From: Colletotrichum lupini
Lineage: Eukaryota > Ascomycota > Sordariomycetes > Glomerellales > Glomerellaceae
Length of the DNA: 64,000 nucleotides
Assembly: GCF_023278565.1 (NCBI RefSeq)
Contig: NC_064676.1
Span: 992,001-1,056,000 of the forward strand
Direction of reading: 5' to 3'
The translations under genes and the position numbers were made by a program. Position 1 is the stretch's first letter, and each line of letters begins with the position of its first letter. The notes under the pieces were generated by a model, which saw nothing but the letters and a program-made list of their open reading frames with translations, was not told the origin of the DNA and did no database searches. Positions 1-10,001 of the stretch are shown here, piece after piece.

Positions 1-11
1 GCAAAAGTGGA

Positions 12-92
12 TGCGTCGAGGGGGAATCGAACCCCCGGCTCCCCGACGCTGCTGGATGGCAACGGAGAATTTTACCACTAAACCATCGACGC
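12..92 (-). tRNA. tRNA-Gly(GCC): tRNA-Gly (anticodon GCC) with a 10-nt intron
   Basis: Read on the minus strand, GCGTCGA at the 5' end pairs with TCGACGC at the 3' end as a perfect 7-bp acceptor stem. The T arm is GGGGG-TTCGATT-CCCCC and the anticodon stem is CTCCG/CGGGG. The loop reads TTGCCA, giving anticodon GCC, followed by 10 extra nucleotides at the canonical 37/38 intron position. Removing them leaves 71 nt, the usual length of fungal tRNA-Gly. The A-box-like GGTTTAGTGG and the T-loop B box are intact, so it should be functional. Confidence 0.93.
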
Positions 93-586
93 TTGATTTT
101 TTGAGAGGCTTGCTAGCCCAAGGCCCCAGCAATTCCCTGCGCGGACCCAGGCAAGGGCCGAGGGAGGTAGCCGGGGGTGGGTGACGGCTCGCATTCGCGC
201 CTGCGGCAGTAGGCCTGGAAAGGGGGATCTATCGTAGCGAGAGACATATCCAAAAGCCATCGTTCTGCGTAAGGAGCGACAGCCGGACACTAAACATGCC
301 GGAAGTCTTGCCCGTTGACATCGAGTGTGGATATCGCGCAGCAAAGAGGTGTTTAGTCGGCCCAGCGGTAACAACAGCGACCTCAGGGCTAAGATTGGAA
401 TCGAAAGTTTTGAAAAATTGAGTAGCGTTGAGTGAAACTACTTACTAGGTTCCTCATAGATAAAGTCGAGAGGGCGGAAAATTTGGTTGCAAAGCGATAA
501 ATTTTGCTAATTAATTGGTTCAATTTTGTGTTGATATCCAAATTCGAGTCTTATTGATCGAGAGGCTGCTCCTCCACAACTTTTGA
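93..586. other. intergenic, no gene recognised
   Basis: I see no coding region with family features between the tRNA and the lipase remnant. The 98-codon reading frame at 78-374 overlaps the tRNA and looks like chance. Confidence 0.5.
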
Positions 587-1871
587 CTATCTCGGAACCC
601 GTTCTCCAGTGAGAATGCAATCAAATGGATATTTATCATCGCTGTTATCATCCCATTCGCTATCATCAACATTACAGAGCACCGGCATCTCCTTAGCCAA
701 GATTCTGGCAGACTTCTTCTTCACCCCAGGCGCGCTGATGATGGCCTTATAAAGATCAACTAACTCGTCACTGACGTTGACCGCATTATGGTAAGCCTTG
801 GTATGCTGCAAGACGGCCTCGGACATGAAGGAGAGGAAATTTGTGGGGGTCTCGGCTGGAGGGGTACCGTTGAAAGGGCTGCCTTCGATCGGGATGTATG
901 TGAAGCCGGACGACTTGGCGCGATCTTTTGACTTCTGTACGAGGCCTTGAATTTTTGTAAGAAACTTTCCCTGTAGAGGACCGTATATTGACACAATCTT
1001 GTCAATATTGCGATCCTGGGTGTCGTCCGTTGACCAAGCGTTCGGAACGATGTCAAGGGTATTGTAAAAGTCCGCGTTCCACAATTGATAATTACCCGCC
1101 TGGGCCGCTCACTTTCGATAGCTTGGAGTAGGCATCGCTAAAAAGCTGTTCGCCTGGTGTGGCTCCCGCGGAAGGAAGAGCGAGGATGTCACCCGCAATA
1201 TCAGCCACGCCCGGGACCAGATTGTTTGCCTTGGTTGCCAGGGACAGGTAGGGCGAAAGGGCTCCCCCGAGGCTGTGGCCGGTGAAGATGACGCGGAACT
1301 CTCACGGGCTCTTCTTGAGATTGGTGAGATAATTCAAGAGATTTGTGCCAGCTCCCGGGTTCTCGCTCGGCGACGCATGTGTTGCGACTGCCCAAGCACC
1401 GAAGGTCGTTCCCCAGGCACCGTAGGGAATGTCGCGGAAAGGAGGATTCTGGACCCCGACAGGCTTATCTGCGGAGCCGGTTGTAAAGTTTTTGGTATAG
1501 GCGTTGAAGTCTACCACCTTATCGACTCCAAAATCCTCGAATTCCCAATCTTCAGTCGAAAATACAGTGGTACCAGCAATCGCCACGACGTATGTGTCGA
1601 ACCTGGTTCCGTCAGGATACTCGACGTTGGGCGCCTTCATCACCATCCAGCAGTTATTCAAGCCTTCATACCATTTCGAGGTCTCCGACTTCCATACTCG
1701 GGGACCCCAGGTGATATCCCACCCGTACTGGCTCAGGTGCTTCTTGACCATGCGCTTGGCTGCGATGTTCATAGCCTCCTGGAGAACAGATTCGGGGCCC
1801 ACGATGGAGCCTGCTAGGTTGGCAGTCAAAGATTGCAGATGGATCTGCTGGAAAAGATTTAGCGTAGACAT
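587..1871 (-). pseudogene. fungal class 3 lipase, disabled by a stop and a frameshift
   Basis: The minus strand encodes a Lipase_3-type alpha/beta hydrolase starting at 1871 (MSTLNLFQQIH). The nucleophile elbow VIFTGHSLGGA is at about 1260-1295, and the C-terminal part begins QLWNADFYNTLDIVPNAW at about 1050-1085. The chain is broken twice. An in-frame TGA (1302-1304) sits five codons before the elbow, and a one-base surplus near the GGCGGG run (1095-1100) shifts the frame just before QLWNADFY. Neither break can be removed by a credible intron, because the codons on both sides are conserved family sequence. CGA to TGA is a single C-to-T change compatible with a light RIP hit. No signal peptide is evident, so the enzyme was probably intracellular. 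Sequencing error is the alternative explanation. Confidence 0.75.
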
Positions 1872-3806
1872 GGTGGGATAAAACAGAATTAGGAAGATCT
1901 TCAGTAGAGGCTGTGATGTTGGTGTTGGCTTGGATTGAGACCCTTGTGATAGAGTAGGCAGCTTGAAGATTGGCGACAGCGGTATTTATCTTTCTAATGT
2001 CCACTGATCACTCTCTCGGTGATATATGATCTGCAGCCTTTGGAACAGTCGATGGCACTGAATGGGACTGATTCAGTCGGAGCTGAAATTACATGCCACA
2101 CTCACTGATGCCGCATCCGGAGAAGCTGAGCTCCATGAGCTGACTGCTAGACACTTGCCGTTTGATGGATGGGCCGAGACCATAGGAATAAGTGCACTTA
2201 AGTGATCAGCCCTAGAGAGTTTCGATTTACTCATATTTCAGCTCTTGCATGACAAGCGAGACATCACGCGACGCCTGATGTTCGTTTTTAGCGAATCGAG
2301 ATCAGGTTCGAGTTTTGCACGATGGCCAACAGACACAGCTGGAGACGTGGATGCATGTAGTGCAAAATAGTACACGTGAATACTTACCTACTTTACCCTA
2401 GAACACACTCCCTAAGAATTGGAGATCCTCGTTTATCCTGACTCTCCCCTCAAAGGTCCAGCCCACGAGGGGTTTAAGACAGCCGGACGGGAAGGCCCGG
2501 TAGTCGGCTTCCGGCCCGTCTTAGAGACCCAGCTTTGGAATGGAGGGCTGGCCACCATGGAATGTCAAGAGATGTGATCCACAGCAAAGGCGAGGTGAGC
2601 GGATTGCTGCGAGTTGTTACCGAGTCTGATTGGACTTGACACGAGCTGCGGTCCCAAGAACATTGATCTTGCTTGTAGCTAAGTTGAGAGACTATTCTCA
2701 GCCGCACGTGGAGGGTATTCGAACTTTTAATAGCTCGCTGCAAACGGGATTGTCGGACTAGTGCTCGGCAGCGGACTATGCTTAACACAGAATCAGCGTC
2801 TGCGAGACGGTTGCATGCATGGCTTCTGAAGCCACAGAGTACTGAATGGCGGCCCGATTTGTGATGTGGCTGTCTGTCACCGTTCACAACTTACAGTATC
2901 CTTCCTCGGCAGTAGCTCGACTAAACTGTCCATGAGAAATTTATAATTGTAGCCAGATGCCAACATTCTGTGTTACTTACCTACCTGTAGCCTGGCTAGA
3001 GAGAGAATAACCAAGCGATCTCTGCGCATTTGTGACTCGAGAAGTTGTCCGAGAATTTGAATGTGACAACCAAGTCGAAAGTCCACTACTTAGGTATCCC
3101 GCTGAATCTGGTTGAGAGGGAACAGAGCCAATGATTACTGTTGAACCGTTCTAAGGCGCCCCAATCTTGCGTGGCCTGGGATCATCGACCAACGATAGCG
3201 TAACTTTTGGGTGAAGTCAATTCTTTGAGCACTCGACATGGTGAGAATGGTCCTGATTTGACTTCACGGCGAAAGCCGAGAGCATCTTGCAAGACGTTCC
3301 TCATTAAGTATTGTGTGGTCCATGCATTGTCGTCAAAGTCAAACCTAGATTTCAAAGTAAAGTGAACGGCTTGCAGAGACGACGGGAGCGACTTGGAATG
3401 CTCTAGCTCGATTTTCTACGTATTGTGTCGCTTCGAGATGGCCATGTCACGTGCGTGAGGGTGGAACATATCAAGTTACTTGGAGCGATACTAGCTTAGG
3501 AGAGATTAAGCTATTGGTGTCGAGCCCATGATGAGGCTGTTGTAAAAGGTTACGAGGACTACTAAAGTCTGGACCCTACAGTGCCGTCGGTCCGACGCCA
3601 ACGGACCGAGTGAATAATGGAGTTCATCCTCGGGTGTGGAGTTTTGTGATGATGTAGATACCGGTGGGATGAAAGTCTTAGGGAGCCCAAGAAGGGATGT
3701 TCAAATCATAGCAGTCATTATTGAATAATTACAAAGCCGGTGAATCGCCACCATAGCCAATGAAATTACATCCAGCATGCTTTTCCAAACATGCAAGCTT
3801 CTTCTC
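1872..3806. other. 1.9-kb intergenic stretch, nothing supported
   Basis: Short reading frames exist here, for example 137 codons at 2474-2887 on the minus strand. None shows a domain, signal peptide or believable splice structure. The composition is ordinary and not AT-saturated. Confidence 0.5.
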
Positions 3807-4985
3807 TTACAAGATGAAAGCCGCCAGCATAGATAAACCAGCCAGGGACATCAGCAGGCCCGGAGCGGAGTCGGCAGCTCCGGATCCCGGAACCGTGGTG
3901 GGGGTGGCAGTCGGCGATGAACCGTTGGATGACTTGGACGCGTTGTACTGTGCCCAGATGAACTCAACTGCATCGTCGGTGTAGTTGGCAAAGTATGAAC
4001 CGTGAACGGCGGTGTTGTTACCGAGATCGCAGTAGATATCTCCCGTGTCGCAGTACGACTCGATCTTGGACGCGTATGCCTCGCACTTGGTCACATTCTC
4101 ACGGGGGAAGAGCTAGAGACGAACGAGTCAGCAACTCCAATGTTGCACTATGAGACGTAGGGGCTTGATTCCGCCACCACGTTTCGCCAAGGTGGAACTT
4201 ACTCCATTGCGCTTGCTCGTGCCCTTGTTCCAGCTTGCGCTGACGTTGTGGGTTGGGTCTCCGAAGAGAATCACGGCGATGACTGAAGATGTGTAAGCTT
4301 CGCGATCGTGTCAACGGAAAGTGACTGGGTGGGCAGCTACTAACCACTTTGGTCGACGACGGATGCGGGAACGGGCGCCGTCTGATTGAACTCAATGTTG
4401 AGAGCCTCGCCCTCGTCCTCGTCGACGCTGCCGCACAGAGTATCACCTGTCACTTGCGCACCCTAAAGTTTCATGCAAGTCAGCGGGAGAAAACAAAAGT
4501 AAATTTTCCAGCAGCCGTCCGATTTTCTCGCCCAATTGCCACCCTCCTTTCCGGCGCTCTGGTAAAATGGGAGATCACGTCGTCCCATGGAAGTGGGCTG
4601 GCGTTGATGCAGATGGCTGCGCGATATCGAAATCTTCAGTACGGCGTGAGCTTACCTGAGAGTATCCCAACAGCGCAACCTTGGAGTTCGGGCACCGTGC
4701 GTTGTACGAGGTCAACGCGGCGTTCAAAGCCACGGCGCCGGCTGCGACGGAGGTCGAGTAGTTGTCAAACGTCGCCGGGTAGTCGAGCGGCGCGATCTGG
4801 GACCCGGGAATGGCTGCGAAAGTGCCATTGGCGACGCTGCCGATTCTGCCGGATCCGGGAGCTTCGTTGCTGCCGCGGGCCACGATGATGTACACGCCGG
4901 TCGCGCAGGTGCTCGTTGCGTTTTGCGCCGTGGCGGCGGTGGCGGCGAGAATGCCGGTGAGGGCGGTGCTAGTCTTAACTCTCAT
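3807..4985 (-). CDS. cutinase-family serine esterase with GPI-type tail
   Basis: Four exons on the minus strand: 4985-4656, 4462-4345, 4282-4203 and 4112-3807. They splice to 277 aa. A signal peptide (MRVKTSTALTGILAATAATA) leads into a cutinase/acetylxylan-esterase fold. The catalytic serine is in GYSQGAQV (about S109, split exactly by intron 1), the aspartate in CDTGDIYC (about D201) and the histidine in AVHGSY (about H213), in the order usual for cutinases. The Ser/Thr-rich C terminus followed by a hydrophobic tail (LLMSLAGLSMLAAFIL) looks like a GPI-anchor signal, so the enzyme may stay on the wall or membrane. It would hydrolyse ester bonds in cutin, suberin or acetylated xylan. An upstream in-frame ATG at 5000 would add five residues. 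The MRVK start gives the cleaner signal peptide. Confidence 0.9.
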
Positions 4986-5000
4986 TTTGGGTGGCGTCAA

Positions 5001-6148
5001 CTCTCGGATCTATCGTACTGGAAGGATCAAGAGAGATATTCGGGGATGAAAGACTCGAAGAAGAGGCTTAAAAGGGCAGAGCAAGAGGCGGATGCGGAAC
5101 GACCGGGGAGAACAAAGGTTCGTTGTCCAACGTCAGCGCCCAAGGAAAGCTCGGGGGAAACGGAGAGGTATTTATCAAGACTTGCATGACGTCGCATACT
5201 CACCGAGACCCCTTCGGCCAAGCAAACTAGAATGATATCCGCACTGAGACCTGCTCCCGCAGCTGCGGAAAGCTGTCGATGGGAAACCCACTTGGCCAAA
5301 ACAGTTCCCCATTGCCGTGCTTTCTTAGTCGCAACAGGCTCGGAGACTCATCAGTGGGCTGGGGGGAAAGCTAGCCTCCAGAAAACTACCTAATGCATAT
5401 CGAGGTGTTCGGATCGTCAGGGGTCATCCCAGACCGCTCTCCGATGACGAATCACCTGAGTGCCATGGCCAACAGACAGCCATCGATAGCCCTCTCTACT
5501 TCACACATGTTCGGCCCGTAGTGAGATAGTACACGTGTAGACCAGGACACTGGCTTCGAAGAGCTGCCGCGCGGGGTTAGGATTGACAGGATGTAGCCTG
5601 CTGCGCGAGAAGGTGACCGTAAATGGCACATCTGGGTAGGCGAGCTAGACACATATTCAATGAGGGGTTCCTCATGAAGATCCAACAAACCTCGGCATTG
5701 GATCCAAATCAAGCATCGCGTTCAAATACCCCAGGTCTCCCTCCGGGTCTCTGGTCCCCTTTGGCGCGTATCAAGCTCCATTATTGGGTCCGCTTAGGTC
5801 CGGGTTACCCGGCGAGGTTGGGGGCTCACCAACTCGGGGTTGGAGGTTGGAGCCTGCGGACTTTTGAGTGCGGGGAAGAGATGCGCTTTGCCCGGTTTGT
5901 TGGCTCTCTCCGATTCTTTGCATTGCGACTTTAAATTGCGGACGAACCGAGGGGCGTCAGCTGCTGCGGATTATTGATATTATTCATATCGGAAGCATAA
6001 GAGTAAATACAACGTTGAATGTTTCTTTCCTTTCTCCCACATTACCTATTCCCATCCCCTGACTTTGGCTATTTACAGTTTCAGAAACTTCAATACATCT
6101 TCCTGTTTCGGCGCACTTTAAACAAGAGGCTCGAGACTTAAACACCAA
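5001..6148. other. intergenic between cutinase and GH43
   Basis: This holds the cutinase upstream region and the GH43 3' side. I recognise no further gene. Confidence 0.5.
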
Positions 6149-7696
6149 CTAAGCATTGGTAAACGATGAAACTGTCACAAAGCCACCCAATGCTTTTGTC
6201 GCGTAGTTGAAGATGCCATATCGATAGCCCATGAAGAACTCCCAATCGTTGTACAGCGTGAATGACGCGCCCACAGTCTCGAAAGTCTGGCCGTCGACGC
6301 TGTAGCTGAAGACAGTGTTGCCAGGCCCGCCAGGACGAATGTCAGCCACCATTCTGAGGTAGACGTCTCTCGCGTCTCCCAATGGCCTGCGCTCAACAAC
6401 TGCCCCTGTCGAGTTCGTGGTCCAGTCGGTGTTCATGGTCAGACCTCCAACGGTGACGATGGAATACACATCCCCTTCACGTTCGATGCCGATCCAAGAG
6501 GACTTATCGCGCAACGCTGCGAGTCCAACGCGGTCCCCGTCGGCCATGTGCGCAACGTTAAGGTGGACGGTGCCGGTTCCAATCGGTCCTCGAATTCTGT
6601 GGGTCAGGGTGTTGCGAGCCGAGTACAGGTCCGATGTCACAGTGACGGTGCGGAGTGTGATTCCGTTGTTGACCTCGATGCCACTGACATCGGGATTGTG
6701 ATTCCATTCCCACTCGGGGCGGAGGGATGTGCCGGCAAACTCATCGGTGCGTAGAGCGCTCGGCACATCCGCCCGGGGAAGCGGGTACTCGTAGTCTCCC
6801 CAAGCACCGTTGACGGTCACGAGCGACGGGAAACCATCATCTCCCCAAGTGATGGGAGCCAGCACGGGAGAGCGGCCGCCGGGATAGATGTCCGTGAAGC
6901 CCATGTAGTACCAATCTCCGTTCTGGGTGTCCACGAGACTGCCCTGGTGCGGCGACCCGGCATTCGGAACCGAACTAAGTGCGATTCTGTCCGCGAGAAC
7001 CTTGACTTCGTATGGACCCCACGGGCTGGATGACTTGAGCACGAATTGTCCGTCAGGCGGTCTCGTCAGGAAGATGTAGTAGTTTCCGTCTCGCTTGTAC
7101 ATCCGCGCACCCTCCAGAGCACCAATATCGCTGGGCGTCTGGAATGCCGTCTCTCGTCGAGTCTCCGAAAGTCCGTCGGCAGAGAGTTGCGCAACAGAAA
7201 TCGCGGTGTTTCCATAGGCCACGTACGGAGTATCGTCATCGTCAAACAACAAGCCAACATCGTAGTAGCACGTGTCAATGGTGCCGGCTTTGGTCCAGGG
7301 CCCAGCAGGGTCAGGTGATGTGTAGACGTAGGTCTTTGAGAACTCTACGCAGGCTACAAAGTACCAGAGACCGTTGCTTGCCCGGTGTCGAAGAGAAGAT
7401 GCCCAGATACCCTTGACATAGGCATTCTTGCCATCCGCCAAGTCGTATTGCGAGTTCCAGTCGAGGATCGGAACCGAGTGGCTGACGTACTCCCAGTTGA
7501 CCAAGTCTTTAGAGCGTAGAATGGGCGCACCGGGGGAGTAGTGCATGGTGGATGCGGTCAAGTAGTAGGTGTCGCCGACACGGTGAACCTCATTGTCGGC
7601 GAGGTCTTCCCATATGACCGGGTTGGTGAAGGTCTCTGCCACGATAGGGGCTGCCAAAGCAGCTATCGTGACAAGTGAGCGCAGCCAGGATCTCAT
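6149..7696 (-). CDS. secreted glycoside hydrolase family 43 (beta-xylosidase / arabinofuranosidase type)
   Basis: An uninterrupted 515-aa frame. Residues 1-20 form a signal peptide (MRSWLRSLVTIAALAAPIVA). The five-blade propeller starts with NPVIWEDLADNEVHRVGD, placing the general base at about D34. The transition-state aspartate lies in CYYDVGLLF (about D146) and the acid glutamate in ALEGARMYK (about E195). Residues about 310-515 form the C-terminal beta-sandwich typical of GH43 xylosidases. The full set of catalytic residues and the usual length suggest an active exo-enzyme on xylan or arabinan side chains. The neighbouring secreted cutinase is also on the minus strand, so this end of the window has a plant-polymer-degrading flavour. 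Exact substrate cannot be read from sequence. Confidence 0.92.
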   Translation of the reverse strand: MRSWLRSLVTIAALAAPIVAETFTNPVIWEDLADNEVHRVGDTYYLTASTMHYSPGAPILRSKDLVNWEYVSHSVPILDWNSQYDLADGKNAYVKGIWASSLRHRASNGLWYFVACVEFSKTYVYTSPDPAGPWTKAGTIDTCYYDVGLLFDDDDTPYVAYGNTAISVAQLSADGLSETRRETAFQTPSDIGALEGARMYKRDGNYYIFLTRPPDGQFVLKSSSPWGPYEVKVLADRIALSSVPNAGSPHQGSLVDTQNGDWYYMGFTDIYPGGRSPVLAPITWGDDGFPSLVTVNGAWGDYEYPLPRADVPSALRTDEFAGTSLRPEWEWNHNPDVSGIEVNNGITLRTVTVTSDLYSARNTLTHRIRGPIGTGTVHLNVAHMADGDRVGLAALRDKSSWIGIEREGDVYSIVTVGGLTMNTDWTTNSTGAVVERRPLGDARDVYLRMVADIRPGGPGNTVFSYSVDGQTFETVGASFTLYNDWEFFMGYRYGIFNYATKALGGFVTVSSFTNA

Positions 7697-9057
7697 CGCG
7701 TGGACGTCTTGATAGGCTCAATGTGTGATTTTGTAGGCTGGGGTGTCCTTGACTACTGAAATGAACGATTAGTTGAGGGATGCCAGTTCGGTTTTATCAT
7801 TTTCATCACAAACGCAAAATGGGTTCTCGGCCATCTCGGATCTCTTTCACTCGGTACGAGGACATCATGAAATCCAGTTTCAAGTACCTCATTGGGCCGT
7901 AAGATCTTGACTGTCGATATACAGCCCAAGGAGATTGCGCTCCAGCTACGGTGCTTCATTATTTTTCTTCCGGCAGTTGCATGACTGCGGATGATGCGAA
8001 AGGGTGGCATCAGTTCAGCCGATGACCCCAGATTTTCATCTTGCATTCGGCCAACTGCATGGCTAGCTAAACCCCACAGACTCGGCCGGTCGGATGGCAG
8101 ACACGCTCCAACCATTACCTCTCGGTTCGCAAGCCAAGGTTGTATTTTCAGCTCCGAACCGGCAGCATTCATTTTGCAGCGACAACTGATGCTACAGTAG
8201 TGGTCCCACGGATGACTGCCGCATCCGCGCCTATCAGCGGTCACATCATGACATGGAAGTCTTTCCCGCATCTCGGGAACGTTTTGCGTGCTCGGGAGAC
8301 TAACGAATTTCGACGTTCGTGTAACCTGTTTGATTGATGCTTTTGGTGGACTTATTTAGCCATTTGACGAAGTTTGGATGAATGAAGAAGCCGCGAATTT
8401 CAAAGACATTTTGTTCCAGCCCCTTCATTTCGAATCCCGACTGTAGACTACTCTGGCATTATTCGAGTGAGCACTGTACTTTTTTCCTTTTTCTTTTTTT
8501 GTAGGGTTGGCATTGCATTTCTCATCATCTAGGTTTTCTCTTATCCGCTGCCAGATATCGACAATACAACACTATACACTTTTACAAGTAATGGTAATGA
8601 ATGACATATTTTTCCGACTTTGTTTTCCTTTTGTTCGCTATGAATAGGTTGAGATTAAATACCTAAGAAGTTAGAGAAAGACTGGAGGCGGGTGTGCTGC
8701 ATCTGTGCTTCTAACAGTCGATGGGATACTCGCTGTGTGACTGAACTGTGCAATTTCAGAGACAGAACCAGCGCAAGCAGAGATTTGCGTAGATCCAGCT
8801 GACGTCTCGAACAATGAGTTGTCAAGGTAATCTTTGAATGTAGGAGGAGCATTTGTTGCGGGAGGGACCTCCACCTTTGTGGTGGAGCTCCTCCCTATGA
8901 CGATAATCATCAGCGACAATATGCAGGATGCATTATGTAGGGGACAGGACCTCCTGCCCGGTAAAGTACAGCTATAAGTTCAGTCCAGATTCGAGCAGCA
9001 AAATTCCTCCCTACGTTTGTTTATTCTCCATTCAGACAAGCTACCACAAGCAGCAAG
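7697..9057. other. intergenic region upstream of GH43 and GST genes
   Basis: Divergent upstream region of the GH43 gene (minus) and the GST gene (plus). Only short frames without family features are present. It contains a GGAGCTCC palindrome described separately. Confidence 0.5.
8881..8894. promoter_or_regulatory. GGTGGAGCTCCTCC near-palindrome upstream of the GST gene
   Basis: The core GGAGCTCC (8884-8891) is perfectly palindromic, and the 14-mer matches the perfect GGAGGAGCTCCTCC at 15444-15457 in 13 of 14 positions. It lies 164 nt before the GST start codon. A half-site GGAGGAGC lies at 8843-8850. Binding by the cluster's C2H2 or Zn2Cys6 regulator is inference. Confidence 0.45.
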
Positions 9058-9877
9058 ATGTCTTTCGGCAAGCTCTACACGTATCCCAAAGCGCCTCGAT
9101 CTACGATGGTGCTCTTCGTTGCCAAGTATAATAAACTCGACGTCGAAATTTGCAACGCATTCCCGATCAAAGTATACCCGGAAAAGGGCGGCGTCGGTGA
9201 AGAATATCTCTCCAAGTTCCACACTGGAAAAGTCCCCGCGCTGGAGACCGCCGATGGCTTTACTGTCTACGAAAGCAACGCAGTTGCATAGTTCCGTAAG
9301 TGCCAAGCTTATTTGAAACGATAGGCTCGGTAAAACTCACAGTACAACAGTGGCAAAGCAGGATCCAAACACAAAGCTGTGTGGATCTGGATTGAAGGAG
9401 GAGACAACTGTCCTTCGGTGGGCATCATTCACGAACTATGAGCTCCTGCCACCCATTATGGCATGGATAGGACCCATCATCGGACGGGCACCTAGCAGTC
9501 CTGAGATTCTCAAGACTTGTGAGGAGGCCTGTGAGGTGACCATTCGTGCCATCGAGAAGGAGATCACAGGGAAGAATTATCTCGTTGGAGATACGTTGAC
9601 GCTTGCCGACCTCTTCGTCGTTTCTGGTCTCGCAAGAGGCTACCAATATGTGAGGACCTGTCTAACAAGAAACCCAAGTTCCCTAAATACAGTATCCGAA
9701 AAGTTACTGACTGTCTCTAAGGTCTTTACCAAAAGCTGGGCGGAAAAGCATCCTGTGGTACACGAGTATTATATGCACGTCCGTAACGACAAAGATGGAA
9801 TATTCGATAGCATACTCGGATCTAACATCATTCGTGACGAGCCTGGTGGTACTTATCCTGACTATGATGGCCTTTGA
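9058..9877 (+). pseudogene. eEF1B-gamma-like glutathione S-transferase with an in-frame TAG
   Basis: Three exons (9058-9295, 9351-9649, 9722-9877) give a 230-codon GST. The N-terminal thioredoxin-like domain starts MSFGKLYTYPKAPRSTMVLF and contains FHTGKVPALETADG and YESNAVA. The C-terminal helical domain contains EETTVLRWASFTN and KNYLVGDTLTLADLFV. This is the eEF1B-gamma-like GST class often found as stand-alone enzymes in fungal metabolic clusters. Codon 78 is TAG (9289-9291), exactly where the family has an aromatic residue (AVA-x-F before intron 1). The stop lies upstream of a normal GTAAG donor, so it is not removed by splicing. Everything after it remains open, suggesting recent loss, a sequencing error or readthrough. 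The third intron boundary (9650-9721) is also a multiple of three with no stop and could be retained. Confidence 0.7.
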
Positions 9878-10001
9878 GCCTGGGAAAGCTTATTACCTCC
9901 AGAGATCATAGCATTATCGGAACTTGAGAGGAGATTCGGAGAAATTCTGCAAGATTCAAAGGAGTCTGTATACTTTGAGATAGACTACACACTGCGCACT
10001 C

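Noticed and set aside
1302..1304. Lipase TGA hidden in an intron
   Set aside because: Conserved codons continue on both sides of it and no donor/acceptor pair removes it without deleting the nucleophile elbow.
1275..1817. 180-codon plus-strand frame
   Set aside because: Antisense to the lipase remnant, whose family motifs are on the other strand.
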